Shown here: one piece after another, positions 26,045 to 32,826 of the stretch
Position numbering within the stretch: position 1 is the stretch's first letter
Layout of the letters: every line of letters begins with the position of its first letter
From: DASRSS01 sp035765515
GTDB lineage: Bacteria > Actinomycetota > Actinomycetes > Mycobacteriales > Jatrophihabitantaceae
DNA: 49,340 bases
Reading direction: 5' to 3'
Assembly (NCBI GenBank): GCA_035765515.1
Contig: DASTXN010000096.1
Coordinates: forward strand, 1-49,340
Notes under the pieces: model-generated
Database searches by the model: none
What the model was told of the DNA's origin: nothing
The model's input: only the letters and a program-made list of their open reading frames with translations
Program-made: the position numbers and the translations under genes

Positions 26045-28338
26045 GCGTTGATCACGTTTTCACCTGTCCTGCTCGCGTGCGCTGCCACCAACCGGTCAGT
26101 GCCAGGGAAAACGTGATCGTTCGGAATCTCCGACAGGCCGATCCGGGCGTGCAGGCGCGCGAGCGGGGCGGGCGCCCACCAGTTCCACCGCCCGGCCAGG
26201 CGCATGAAGGCAGGCACCAGCATTCCTCGCACGATCGTCGCGTCCATGAGTACTGCCAGCGTAAGCCCGGTACCGAACATCATCATGAACGAGACGGACG
26301 AGCCGGCCATCGCGGCGAACACGATCGACATCAGCAGCGCGGCGGCGGTGACGATCCGGCCGGTCCGCCCGAGGCCGAGCGCGACAGCGTGCGTGTTGTC
26401 CGCCGCGGTGTGCCCGGATTCCAGCCACGCCTCGCGGATGCGCGACAGCAGGAACACCCCGTAGTCCATGGACAGTCCGAACGCGAGGCAGAACATCAGC
26501 GGCGGCATCGTCGGTGTCAGGTAGCCGGTTGTCGTCAGGTCGCGGAACAGCGAGCCGAAGTGGCCCTCCTGGAAGATCCACACCATGGCGCCGAAGGTGG
26601 CCGACAGCGACAGCGTGTTCAGCACCAGCGCCTTCAGGGGCAGCACGATCGAACCCGTGAACAGGAACAGCACCACGAATGTGGCGAGCGCGATCAGCCC
26701 TATCGCATAAGGCATTGCGGTGCCGAGCGAGTGCAGGCTGTCGCGGTTCACCGCGGTCTGGCCGCCGACCAGCACCTGCCACGGCGCGGGGACGCCCTCC
26801 ACCGCGGCGAGCGTGTGCTTACCGGTGGACGACAGCGGGTCGCCGTCCGTGCGCACCATCAGGTAGGTCGCGGCCCCGCGCGTCATCGCCGGATCGCCGG
26901 GTGCGACGCGGCTGCCGCGGACGAACGTGCCCGCGGCCGAGGACACCGACGTCACGTTCGGCACGGACGACAGCCGCGCGGCGTAACCGTTGACGGCCGC
27001 CGCGCCGGCCCCGTCGCCGACGTCCGGCGCCACCACCGAGATCGTCGACGAGGCGTTGGACGCGAAGCCCTCCCGAAGGTCATCGCCAACCCGGTGGGCG
27101 GACGTCGAATGCGGCAGCACGCGGTCGTCGGGGTAGCCGAAATGCGCGTGCAGGAACGGCAGCCCGAGCGCGACCAGCAACGCCGTCACCAGCAGCCCGA
27201 CGGGGATCGCCCGGCGCATCACGAACGAGGCGAACCGGTACCAGAAACCCTGCTCCACCGGCTTGGCCGCCGGCGGGGGACGGCCGAGGACGCGGCGCAC
27301 GCCGGCGCGCAGGTCCAGCGAGTCCAGCCGGCTGCCGAGCAGCGTGAGCATCGCGGGCAGCAGGACGAGCGCCGCCAGCGTCGCGAGCGCCACCACCGCG
27401 ATCCCCGCGTAGGCGAACGAGCGCAGGAAGTAGACCGGGAAGACAAGCATGGCGGCCAGCGACAGCCCGACGGTCAGCGCCGAGAACAGCACGGTGCGCC
27501 CGGCGGTGGCCATCGTGCGGCGCACCGCGGCGTCCGGCGCAGTGCCGCGCCGGATCTCCTCGCGATAGCGGCTGACGATGAACAAGCTGTAGTCGATGCC
27601 GAGCGCGAGGCCCATGGCCGTGGTCATGTTCAGCGCGTAGATCGACACGTCGGTCACCGACGCGAGCGCGCGAAGGATCACCATGGTGCCGACGATGGAC
27701 GTCAGTCCGACGGCGAGTGGCAGCAGCGAGGCGATGAAGCTGCCGAACACCCAGATCAGCGCGACCGTGGTGAGCGGTACGGCGATCAGCTCCGCGACCG
27801 CCAGATCGGACTTGGTGTGCTCGTTGACCTCGTCGAACGCGACCGCCTGCCCGCCGGCGCGCACGCTCACGCCGTCGCGCGTGCTCAGGTCCAGCGCCTT
27901 CACGATCTTGTGCGCGCGGTCGGGCGCCACGCTGTCGTTGCCCGCCACGCGCGCGACGACCAGGGCGGACCGTCCGTCCGTACTGCGCAGCGCCTGTGCC
28001 TGCTGGGCCGGTGTCGTCCAGTAGGACGCCACGTCGTTGACGTGCTCGGTGCGCCGCAGCGTCGCGGCGAGTGCGGTGCCGCGCGCCCGGGCGGCTGCGG
28101 TGTTGACGCCCTCGGCGTCGGTCAGCTCCAGCACGAGGTTGACCTCGCCGGTGTCGAACGTGTCGGCGAGCACCGCGGCCGCCTTGCTCGAGGACGAGTT
28201 CGGATCGTCGAAGCCGCCGGAGGACAGGTGCGACGCGGCCGAGGCGCCGAACGCGGCGGCGAGGACGAACAGCAGGCCGGCGAGCACCAGCACGCGTTTG
28301 GGGGCGCGGATGCCCAGACGGGCGAAGCGGTCGAGCAC
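26041..28338 (-). CDS. MMPL/RND family transporter
   Basis: The 765-residue exporter has two homologous halves, each with an extracytoplasmic loop and a six-helix bundle. Conserved motifs include GLALGIDYSLFIVSRYREE in the first half and FGLSMDYGVFLLSRIREAW in the second, with the proton-relay Asp residues. It probably exports a lipid or a drug using the proton gradient. The GTG at 28338 has AGGAGG 6 nt upstream; the frame extends to 28371 but without such a site. Its last 26 or so codons run through palindrome B2, so the C-terminus (NDHVFP...GENVINA) is repeat-derived. It overlaps the TetR start by 4 bp. Confidence 0.9.
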   Translation of the reverse strand: MLDRFARLGIRAPKRVLVLAGLLFVLAAAFGASAASHLSSGGFDDPNSSSSKAAAVLADTFDTGEVNLVLELTDAEGVNTAAARARGTALAATLRRTEHVNDVASYWTTPAQQAQALRSTDGRSALVVARVAGNDSVAPDRAHKIVKALDLSTRDGVSVRAGGQAVAFDEVNEHTKSDLAVAELIAVPLTTVALIWVFGSFIASLLPLAVGLTSIVGTMVILRALASVTDVSIYALNMTTAMGLALGIDYSLFIVSRYREEIRRGTAPDAAVRRTMATAGRTVLFSALTVGLSLAAMLVFPVYFLRSFAYAGIAVVALATLAALVLLPAMLTLLGSRLDSLDLRAGVRRVLGRPPPAAKPVEQGFWYRFASFVMRRAIPVGLLVTALLVALGLPFLHAHFGYPDDRVLPHSTSAHRVGDDLREGFASNASSTISVVAPDVGDGAGAAAVNGYAARLSSVPNVTSVSSAAGTFVRGSRVAPGDPAMTRGAATYLMVRTDGDPLSSTGKHTLAAVEGVPAPWQVLVGGQTAVNRDSLHSLGTAMPYAIGLIALATFVVLFLFTGSIVLPLKALVLNTLSLSATFGAMVWIFQEGHFGSLFRDLTTTGYLTPTMPPLMFCLAFGLSMDYGVFLLSRIREAWLESGHTAADNTHAVALGLGRTGRIVTAAALLMSIVFAAMAGSSVSFMMMFGTGLTLAVLMDATIVRGMLVPAFMRLAGRWNWWAPAPLARLHARIGLSEIPNDHVFPGTDRLVAAHASRTGENVINA
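26050..26118. repeat. Palindromic repeat family B, copy 2 (inside the MMPL C-terminus)
   Basis: GATCACGTTTTC (26050-26061) and GAAAACGTGATC (26107-26118) are a perfect 12-bp inverted repeat with a 45-nt loop. It lies within the last codons of the MMPL gene, just before the TetR start, so the exporter's C-terminus is encoded by it. Confidence 0.85.
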
Positions 28339-28375
28339 GGCGGGCCTCCTGCGGCTGAAGTAGATGAACACCGCT

Positions 28376-28405
28376 AAGTTACCGGCGGTAAGTTTACGGT
28401 GTCAA
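28376..28405 (-). promoter_or_regulatory. Promoter and TetR operator of the MMPL-TetR operon
   Basis: On the minus strand a perfect -35 TTGACA (28405-28400) and a -10 TAACTT (28381-28376) are spaced by 18 nt. The palindrome TTACCG-G-CGGTAA (28379-28391) overlaps the spacer and the -10, a typical place for a TetR repressor. The GTG start of the exporter is 38 nt further on. Confidence 0.7.
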
Positions 28406-28420
28406 CCCCCGATTTCCCGC

Positions 28421-28470
28421 GATCAACAGCCGCTTATGGTCGCCCTGGCAGCCACCATCGCCTGTTGATC
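28421..28470 (+). repeat. Palindromic repeat family C, copy 1
   Basis: GATCAACAG (28421-28429) and CTGTTGATC (28462-28470) are perfect arms, with an imperfect inner ATGGT/ACCAT pairing. The sequence after the left arm matches copy C2 in tilS (GGTCGCC is shared at the same offset). It lies 66 bp before mqnE. Confidence 0.8.
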
Positions 28471-28536
28471 ACGCCGAATGGACGCGGGCCGGGACGCCGC
28501 GACGGGCGCGAAATCGGCCGCAACTACGCTGGGCCC

Positions 28537-29706
28537 ATGGCGCTGACCCCATCCCGACTGACTCCAGCCCGCAAGGCCGAGCTCACCGAGAAGATCGCGA
28601 ACCGCGAGCGGCTCACCCGCCAGGACGGCGAGGACCTCTACGCCTCCGACGACCTGGCCTGGCTCGGCGGGCTGGCCCACGGCGTCCGCACCGAGAAGAA
28701 CGGCGAGGTCGTCTTCTTCAACGTCAACCGGCACCTGAACCTGACCAATGTCTGCAGCGCGTCCTGCGCGTACTGCAGCTTCCAGCGCAAGCCCGGAGCG
28801 AAGGACGCGTACACGATGCGCGTCGAGGAGGCCGTCGCGCTCGCGTCCGCGATGAAGGGTGACGGGCTCACCGAACTGCACATCGTCAACGGCCTGCACC
28901 CGACACTGCCGTGGAAGTACTACCCGCGCGTGCTGCGTGAGCTGAAGGCCGAGCTACCCGGAGTCGCGCTCAAGGCGTTCACCGCGACCGAGGTGCACTG
29001 GTTCGAGGAGATCAGCGGGCTGTCCGCGGACGAGATCCTGGACGAGCTGATCGATGCCGGCCTGGAGTCGCTGACCGGTGGCGGCGCCGAGATCTTCGAC
29101 TGGGACGTCCGCAAGCAGATCGTCGACCACAAGACGCACTGGGAGGACTGGTCGCGCATCCACGCCCTCGCGCACCGCAAGGGGCTCAAGACGCCGGCCA
29201 CCATGCTGTACGGGCACATCGAGGAACCGCGCCACCGCGTCGATCACGTGCTCCGGCTGCGCGAGCTGCAGGACGAGACCGGCGGCTTCCAGGTCTTCAT
29301 CCCGCTGCGCTTCCACAACGACAACAACCGGCTGTCGCACCTGCCGATGGCGCAGCCGGCGGACGTGCTCAAGACGTTCGCCGTCTCGCGGCTGATGCTG
29401 GACAACTTCCCGCACGTGAAGGTGTTCTGGGTGATGCACGGGCTGTCCACGTCGCAGCTCGCACTCAACTACGGCGCGGATGACATGGACGGCTCCGTGG
29501 TCGAGTACAAGATCACGCACGACGCCGATCACTACGGCACGCCGGACAAGCTGACCCGCGATGACCTGCTGACCCTGATCCGCGACGCCGGGTTCCGTCC
29601 GATCGAGCGGAACACCCGGTACGAGATCGTCCGCGAGTACGACGAGCCGGTGCCGCTGGCCGAGCGCCGTGCTCAGCCGCAGGACGTCATGGACGTGCTG
29701 GCCTGA
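28537..29706 (+). CDS. mqnE: Aminofutalosine synthase MqnE
   Basis: This is a 389-residue radical SAM enzyme with the cluster-binding motif CSASCAYC (Cys73, Cys77, Cys80) and the following FQRKPG. The motifs ELHIVNGLHPTLPWKYY and GGGAEIFDWDVRKQI are typical of MqnE. It joins the MqnA product with SAM to give 6-amino-6-deoxyfutalosine. The ATG at 28537 gives the family length; the frame opens further upstream but runs through palindrome C1. Confidence 0.95.
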   Translation: MALTPSRLTPARKAELTEKIANRERLTRQDGEDLYASDDLAWLGGLAHGVRTEKNGEVVFFNVNRHLNLTNVCSASCAYCSFQRKPGAKDAYTMRVEEAVALASAMKGDGLTELHIVNGLHPTLPWKYYPRVLRELKAELPGVALKAFTATEVHWFEEISGLSADEILDELIDAGLESLTGGGAEIFDWDVRKQIVDHKTHWEDWSRIHALAHRKGLKTPATMLYGHIEEPRHRVDHVLRLRELQDETGGFQVFIPLRFHNDNNRLSHLPMAQPADVLKTFAVSRLMLDNFPHVKVFWVMHGLSTSQLALNYGADDMDGSVVEYKITHDADHYGTPDKLTRDDLLTLIRDAGFRPIERNTRYEIVREYDEPVPLAERRAQPQDVMDVLA

Positions 29707-29813
29707 CCGCCTAGTTTCTGCCGCCCCTTCCGACACGGTGCCCGGTCCTGGCGGCCGGAACGGTCACCCCGTCGGCGAAGGCGGTGGTTCGCGGGCGACG
29801 TACAGTGGACGCC

Positions 29814-30119
29814 GTGAGCGAGCAGACGCAGCACGGCGGGAGCGGCCCCAGCTTCCGCAGCTGGATGGGCTCCATGTGGCTCTACACGCTGCTGCGCTTC
29901 GCTCTTTTCTTCGTGCTGTGGGGGATCCTGCTGCTGGCCGGCCTCGGCGGGCTCGTCGCCGCGGCGGTCGCGCTGTTCCTGTCCATCCCGCTCTCGTTCG
30001 TGCTGCTGGCCGTCCCGCGGCAACGCTTCGCCGCGCAGATCGAGGCGCGGGTGGATGCGCACCGCGAGCAGCGCCAGCGCCTGGATTCGGAACTGGATCC
30101 CGAGCACCACGACGACTGA
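29814..30119 (+). CDS. DUF4229 domain-containing small membrane protein
   Basis: The 101-residue protein has two membrane segments (LLRFALFFVLWGILLLAG; LVAAAVALFLSIPLSFVLL) followed by a charged coiled tail (RQRFAAQIEARVDAHREQRQRL). This pattern matches DUF4229 proteins, which lie next to menaquinone genes in many actinobacteria. It is GTG-started. The function is unknown; association with the quinone enzymes at the membrane is a guess from context. Confidence 0.8.
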   Translation: MSEQTQHGGSGPSFRSWMGSMWLYTLLRFALFFVLWGILLLAGLGGLVAAAVALFLSIPLSFVLLAVPRQRFAAQIEARVDAHREQRQRLDSELDPEHHDD

Positions 30120-30124
30120 GGCCG

Positions 30125-30183
30125 GCTTTCCCCACGGTCCGGCCAAATTCTGCGCCTGAAAACGGTCAGTGCGTGGGGAAAGC
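30125..30183. repeat. Palindrome at the convergent ends of DUF4229 and the reverse transcriptase
   Basis: GCTTTCCCCACG (30125-30136) and CGTGGGGAAAGC (30172-30183) are a perfect 12-bp inverted repeat with a 35-nt loop. The right arm covers the last codons and stop region of the reverse transcriptase. It may be a bidirectional terminator. It has the same geometry as the dispersed palindromes, though no second copy was seen in this window. Confidence 0.75.
30139..30156 (+). repeat. 18-bp direct repeat flanking the retron (left copy)
   Basis: CCGGCCAAATTCTGCGCC recurs at 31737-31754 with a single change (A to G at the seventh base). The two copies bracket the whole reverse transcriptase plus msr-msd module. 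They could mark the edges of an inserted cassette or be copies of a small repeat. Confidence 0.55.
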
Positions 30184-31497
30184 GGGCGGTATCGCATTGA
30201 AGGCGGCACGTAGTTTCGCCCCGAACACCGGGTCGAGCGCGGTAGCCCAGCTGATTCGTCCGAGCACGTAGTCGCGGAAGTTCGGCCGGCCGCGCGACTG
30301 TGACTCCCAGCCGTGGACGGCGCAGTTGTGCAGCAGCGCCCGCAGCGCGTCCCGTTCCCGCCGCGGCAACGTCGGGTGATCGTTCAGCACGGCGCCGAGC
30401 ACCTGCTGCCGCCCAGACGCCCCCAGAACCACCGTCTTGCGTTCGTTCACCGCCAAGCCTTCGGCGCGGACGATCTGCGTTGCCAACTCGACGAACCGCG
30501 ACCGCACCGCCCGCAGCGACGGTCCTCCGCTGAAGGTCAGGTCGTCGACGTAGCGCGTGTACCGTGCGCCGAATCGTTCGGCCAGTCCGGCAAGGCGGCG
30601 GTCCAGCGTGAACGCGACGAGGTTCGCCAGCGCCGGTGACGTGGGCGCGCCTTGCGGCAGGTGCGGCGCGGCCAGCCGCACGCCGAGGCGGTGGTGCGCT
30701 TCGCGATCGCGCGGCACGGGCACCGTCCGCCACACGGGCAGCGGCACCACGGTGGTGCACAGTCCGGTGATCGTGTGCGCAACCGCCTCCGGCAATCCGG
30801 CTGCGAACAGCACGCCCCACACCCGTGCTGCAGTGATCGCGGCAAAGAACGTCTCGAGGTCCATGCGGATCACCACGGTGGACGCGACGTGCGGCAAAAC
30901 CGCGGTGCGCACCGACTCGCCGCGCACGCAGCCGCGCGCCGCGGGATGCACCGGAATCGGATCGAGCACGTGCCGCAGCAGCCGGCGCTGGATCTCCTTG
31001 AGCCGCGGCTTCGGCGCCGCGACCAGTCGTACGCCGTCACCCTTCGGCAGCGCGCGCCAGCGGTAATGGCGCAGCGGTTCGGACGAGCGCCGCTCCAGGC
31101 TGCGCACGTCGGCGAACCAGGCCAGCTCGCCGGCGTCCACGTCCAGCATTCGGCACAACGCGCCTAGGTCGGGCAATCGCGCGACCGGCCACGGCGCGCG
31201 GGTGATCGTGGTTGGGGTCGGCGTCCAGTGCACGACCTTCGGCGGACGGCTCGCCTGCCACGCCAGCGCCCATGCCGGGCGGGTCTGCAGGTACGCGGCG
31301 AGCTCGCGCGGACGGTCCAGCGGCGGGTCGCGGTACGCCTCCAGTACCTGTTCGGCCAGGGTGCGAGCCCACTTCGGTGCGCGTGTGCGCCCGAGCGCGG
31401 CACGCAACCGGCTCGTCATCGCCGTTGCGTCCCACGGCCCGGCGAGCAGCGCGGTCGCGAGACCGGCCGCCACCTGTGCGTGCCGGGCGTCGGTCAT
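30166..31497 (-). CDS. Retron-type reverse transcriptase
   Basis: The 443-residue protein has an N-terminal extension of about 150 residues and then the RT palm/finger motifs in order: PKPRLKEIQRRLL, HPAARGCVRGESVRTA, the first catalytic Asp in VIRMDLETFF (Asp212), HLPQGAPTSPALANL (residues 279-293), the catalytic YVDD (316-319) in RYTRYVDDLTFSGG, and QQVLGAVLND near 365. LPQGAPTSP and the DDLTFS context are those of bacterial retron enzymes. The retron VTG triad reads VLG, and YADD reads YVDD. A 23-nt inverted repeat enclosing a structured 121-nt segment lies just upstream (see the ncRNA entry). No maturase or endonuclease domain is visible, which argues against a group II intron. No clear effector gene is adjacent. 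The likely role is anti-phage defence, by inference from characterised retrons. Confidence 0.88.
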   Translation of the reverse strand: MTDARHAQVAAGLATALLAGPWDATAMTSRLRAALGRTRAPKWARTLAEQVLEAYRDPPLDRPRELAAYLQTRPAWALAWQASRPPKVVHWTPTPTTITRAPWPVARLPDLGALCRMLDVDAGELAWFADVRSLERRSSEPLRHYRWRALPKGDGVRLVAAPKPRLKEIQRRLLRHVLDPIPVHPAARGCVRGESVRTAVLPHVASTVVIRMDLETFFAAITAARVWGVLFAAGLPEAVAHTITGLCTTVVPLPVWRTVPVPRDREAHHRLGVRLAAPHLPQGAPTSPALANLVAFTLDRRLAGLAERFGARYTRYVDDLTFSGGPSLRAVRSRFVELATQIVRAEGLAVNERKTVVLGASGRQQVLGAVLNDHPTLPRRERDALRALLHNCAVHGWESQSRGRPNFRDYVLGRISWATALDPVFGAKLRAAFNAIPPAFPTH

Positions 31498-31552
31498 CCG
31501 GCGGCTTCGCCCAGCAGTGCGTGGTCGCCACCGAGCGCGCGCCGGTGCGCGG

Positions 31553-31719
31553 CCGTGTGTGCGGGGCGGCGGCAGCCAACCTCTGCCGTGCGCGCCTGTG
31601 GCTTCATGCAGTGAAGGGCGTGGCGTGCGACGCGATGCTCAGCGTCGAATGATGACCCCGGGGTTGCCCCGGAGTGATCGGGAGATCCCGACCGTCCTGC
31701 CGCCGTCCCGCACACGCGG
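31553..31719 (-). ncRNA. Putative retron msr-msd RNA
   Basis: On the strand of the reverse transcriptase, arm a1 (31719-31697) and arm a2 (31575-31553) are 23-nt inverted repeats pairing at 21 of 23 positions. They enclose 121 nt with three clear hairpins: TCGGGA-TC-TCCCGA (31691-31678), CCGGGG-CAA-CCCCGG (31672-31658) and CGACGC with GCGTCG (31647-31628). Arm a2 ends 55 nt before the RT start. This is the standard order msr, msd, RT. The branching guanosine and the msr/msd boundary cannot be fixed from sequence alone. A TATAGA hexamer near 31767 on this strand could be the -10 box of a common transcript. Confidence 0.7.
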
Positions 31720-31736
31720 TCACCTTAGCGGCGAAC

Positions 31737-31754
31737 CCGGCCGAATTCTGCGCC
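31737..31754 (+). repeat. 18-bp direct repeat flanking the retron (right copy)
   Basis: This is the right-hand partner of the repeat at 30139-30156, matching at 17 of 18 positions. It lies just beyond arm a1 of the putative msr-msd, upstream of the retron transcript region. Confidence 0.55.
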
Positions 31755-31776
31755 CAGCAATCCCAGGAAACGCCTC

Positions 31777-31801
31777 TATACCAATACACCGTAGGGGTAT
31801 A
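31777..31801. promoter_or_regulatory. TATACC / GGTATA inverted repeat between divergent genes
   Basis: TATACC (31777-31782) and GGTATA (31796-31801) form an inverted repeat in the divergent gap between the retron and the NTF2-like gene. The half-sites resemble those of CsoR-type copper repressors, but the spacing is not clearly right, so this is only a candidate operator or AT-rich promoter. Confidence 0.25.
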
Positions 31802-31811
31802 TGGTGCCGCG

Positions 31812-32192
31812 ATGGATGCATCCCCAGTTCCGGGCGAGGACCTGGCCGGCTACCTGCACGCCTTCGTGCGTGAGCTCACCTTCGGTGACGACGACCCGGC
31901 GGACGTGATCGACCGCTACCACGCGCCCGGGTTCGAGCAGGTCAACGACGGCATCGTGCTCGACCGGGCCAAGCTCGCCGCGCACGCCAAGCCCGCCCGC
32001 AAGAACGTCGTGGCATGCGAGCTCGACGTGCACGAGACCCTGCGCGACGGCGGACGGGTCGCGGCCCGCTACACGCTGCATGCCGACATGCGCGCCGGAG
32101 TGCGGCTGAGCAACGAGATCTTCATGTTCGGCACGCTGGCGCCGGACGGTCGGCTCAGCCGCATCGTTTCGACGTCGCGCCAGCTCAAGTAA
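31812..32192 (+). CDS. NTF2-like (SnoaL-type) family protein
   Basis: This is a 126-residue alpha+beta barrel protein with FVRELTFGDDDPADVIDRYHAPGFEQ and NEIFMFGTLAPDGRLSRIV, the usual fold pattern of SnoaL/NTF2-like proteins. It has no signal peptide or membrane segment. It is divergent from the retron and its function cannot be told. The start at 31812 is the first ATG in frame with the homology; no strong ribosome binding site is seen. The stop region is tandemly duplicated (see 32177). Confidence 0.75.
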   Translation: MDASPVPGEDLAGYLHAFVRELTFGDDDPADVIDRYHAPGFEQVNDGIVLDRAKLAAHAKPARKNVVACELDVHETLRDGGRVAARYTLHADMRAGVRLSNEIFMFGTLAPDGRLSRIVSTSRQLK

Positions 32193-32211
32193 CCGCGCCA
32201 GCTCAGTAACC
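32177..32211 (+). repeat. Tandem duplication over the NTF2-like stop codon
   Basis: GCGCCAGCTCAAGTAACC is followed directly by GCGCCAGCTCAGTAACC, a copy with one base missing. The first copy contains the TAA stop of the NTF2-like gene, so the second is a non-coding duplicate. Confidence 0.75.
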
Positions 32212-32232
32212 GCGTCGCCTCGAGCAGTCGCG

Positions 32233-32826
32233 TCAGGCCGGGACGGACCAGCGCAGCAGCGTGCCCATCGGGTCGTTCGGCTCGATCAGGAATTCGCCGC
32301 CGCGGTCCTCGGCGCGGGCGCGCATGGAGGTCAGTCCCGTCCCCGACGTCGGCTCCTCGTTCGGGCCGACACCGTCGTCGCGCACCTCGAGCGTCACCCG
32401 CCCGCCGGTCGCGGTTGCGGTCAGCTCGAACATCCCGGCGTAGGAGTGGCGCACCACGTTCGCCAGCGCCTCGTCCGCTACGGCGACGAGGTCGTCGGCG
32501 AGCGCGTCGTCGAGTCCGTCCAGGTCGCCGTCGAGCGTGACGCGCGGCGTGCACCCGAGGCTCTGGCCCGCGGCCAGGACCACGCCGCGGATGCGTCCGG
32601 TGACGCTGGCCGGATCGTCGTCGCCGCGCTGCAGCTCCACGATGATCGCGCGCACGCCGCCGGTCAGGTCGTTCAGCTCGGCCGCTAGCTGACCGATCAC
32701 GCGTTGCACGTCCGCATCGGCGACGCGCACCATCAGCGCGTCCAGGCGCGCGGCGACGGCGGCGAGCCGGCCGGACAGCTCGTCGTGCAGGCGGGACGCG
32801 ATAGCCGCGCGTTCGTCCTCGGTCAT
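32233..32826 (-). CDS. Short cytosolic sensor-less histidine kinase (HisKA_3/HATPase)
   Basis: The 197-residue protein has the DegS/NarX-type phospho-acceptor segment ASRLHDELSGRLAAVAARLDAL near residue 10 and an ATPase domain with DEALANVVRHS (N box), DDGVGPNEE (G1) and GTGLTSMRARAEDRGG (G2). No sensor domain or membrane segment is present, and no response regulator is encoded nearby. ATG 32826 overlaps the stop of the inositol phosphatase-like gene (ATGA), so the two are co-expressed. It may be a kinase needing another sensor, or an ATP-binding regulator. Confidence 0.8.
   Translation of the reverse strand: MTEDERAAIASRLHDELSGRLAAVAARLDALMVRVADADVQRVIGQLAAELNDLTGGVRAIIVELQRGDDDPASVTGRIRGVVLAAGQSLGCTPRVTLDGDLDGLDDALADDLVAVADEALANVVRHSYAGMFELTATATGGRVTLEVRDDGVGPNEEPTSGTGLTSMRARAEDRGGEFLIEPNDPMGTLLRWSVPA

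Noticed and set aside
26023..28377. 784-codon open frame on the plus strand, antisense to the MMPL gene
   Set aside because: The translation is Arg/Gly/His-rich with no membrane segments or motifs. It is a GC-bias shadow of the minus-strand exporter, which has full motifs and a ribosome binding site.
30166..31497. Reverse transcriptase as a group II intron or diversity-generating element
   Set aside because: No maturase or endonuclease domain, no intron ends and no variable/template repeat pair were seen; the msr-msd-like repeat favours a retron.
31494..31715. 73-codon minus-strand frame covering the putative msr-msd
   Set aside because: The region is better explained by inverted repeats and hairpins; the frame lacks a ribosome binding site and would overlap the RT start.
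31777..31801. Copper-responsive CsoR operator
   Set aside because: Half-sites resemble the consensus but spacing is off and no copper genes are nearby, so it was kept only as a low-confidence site.
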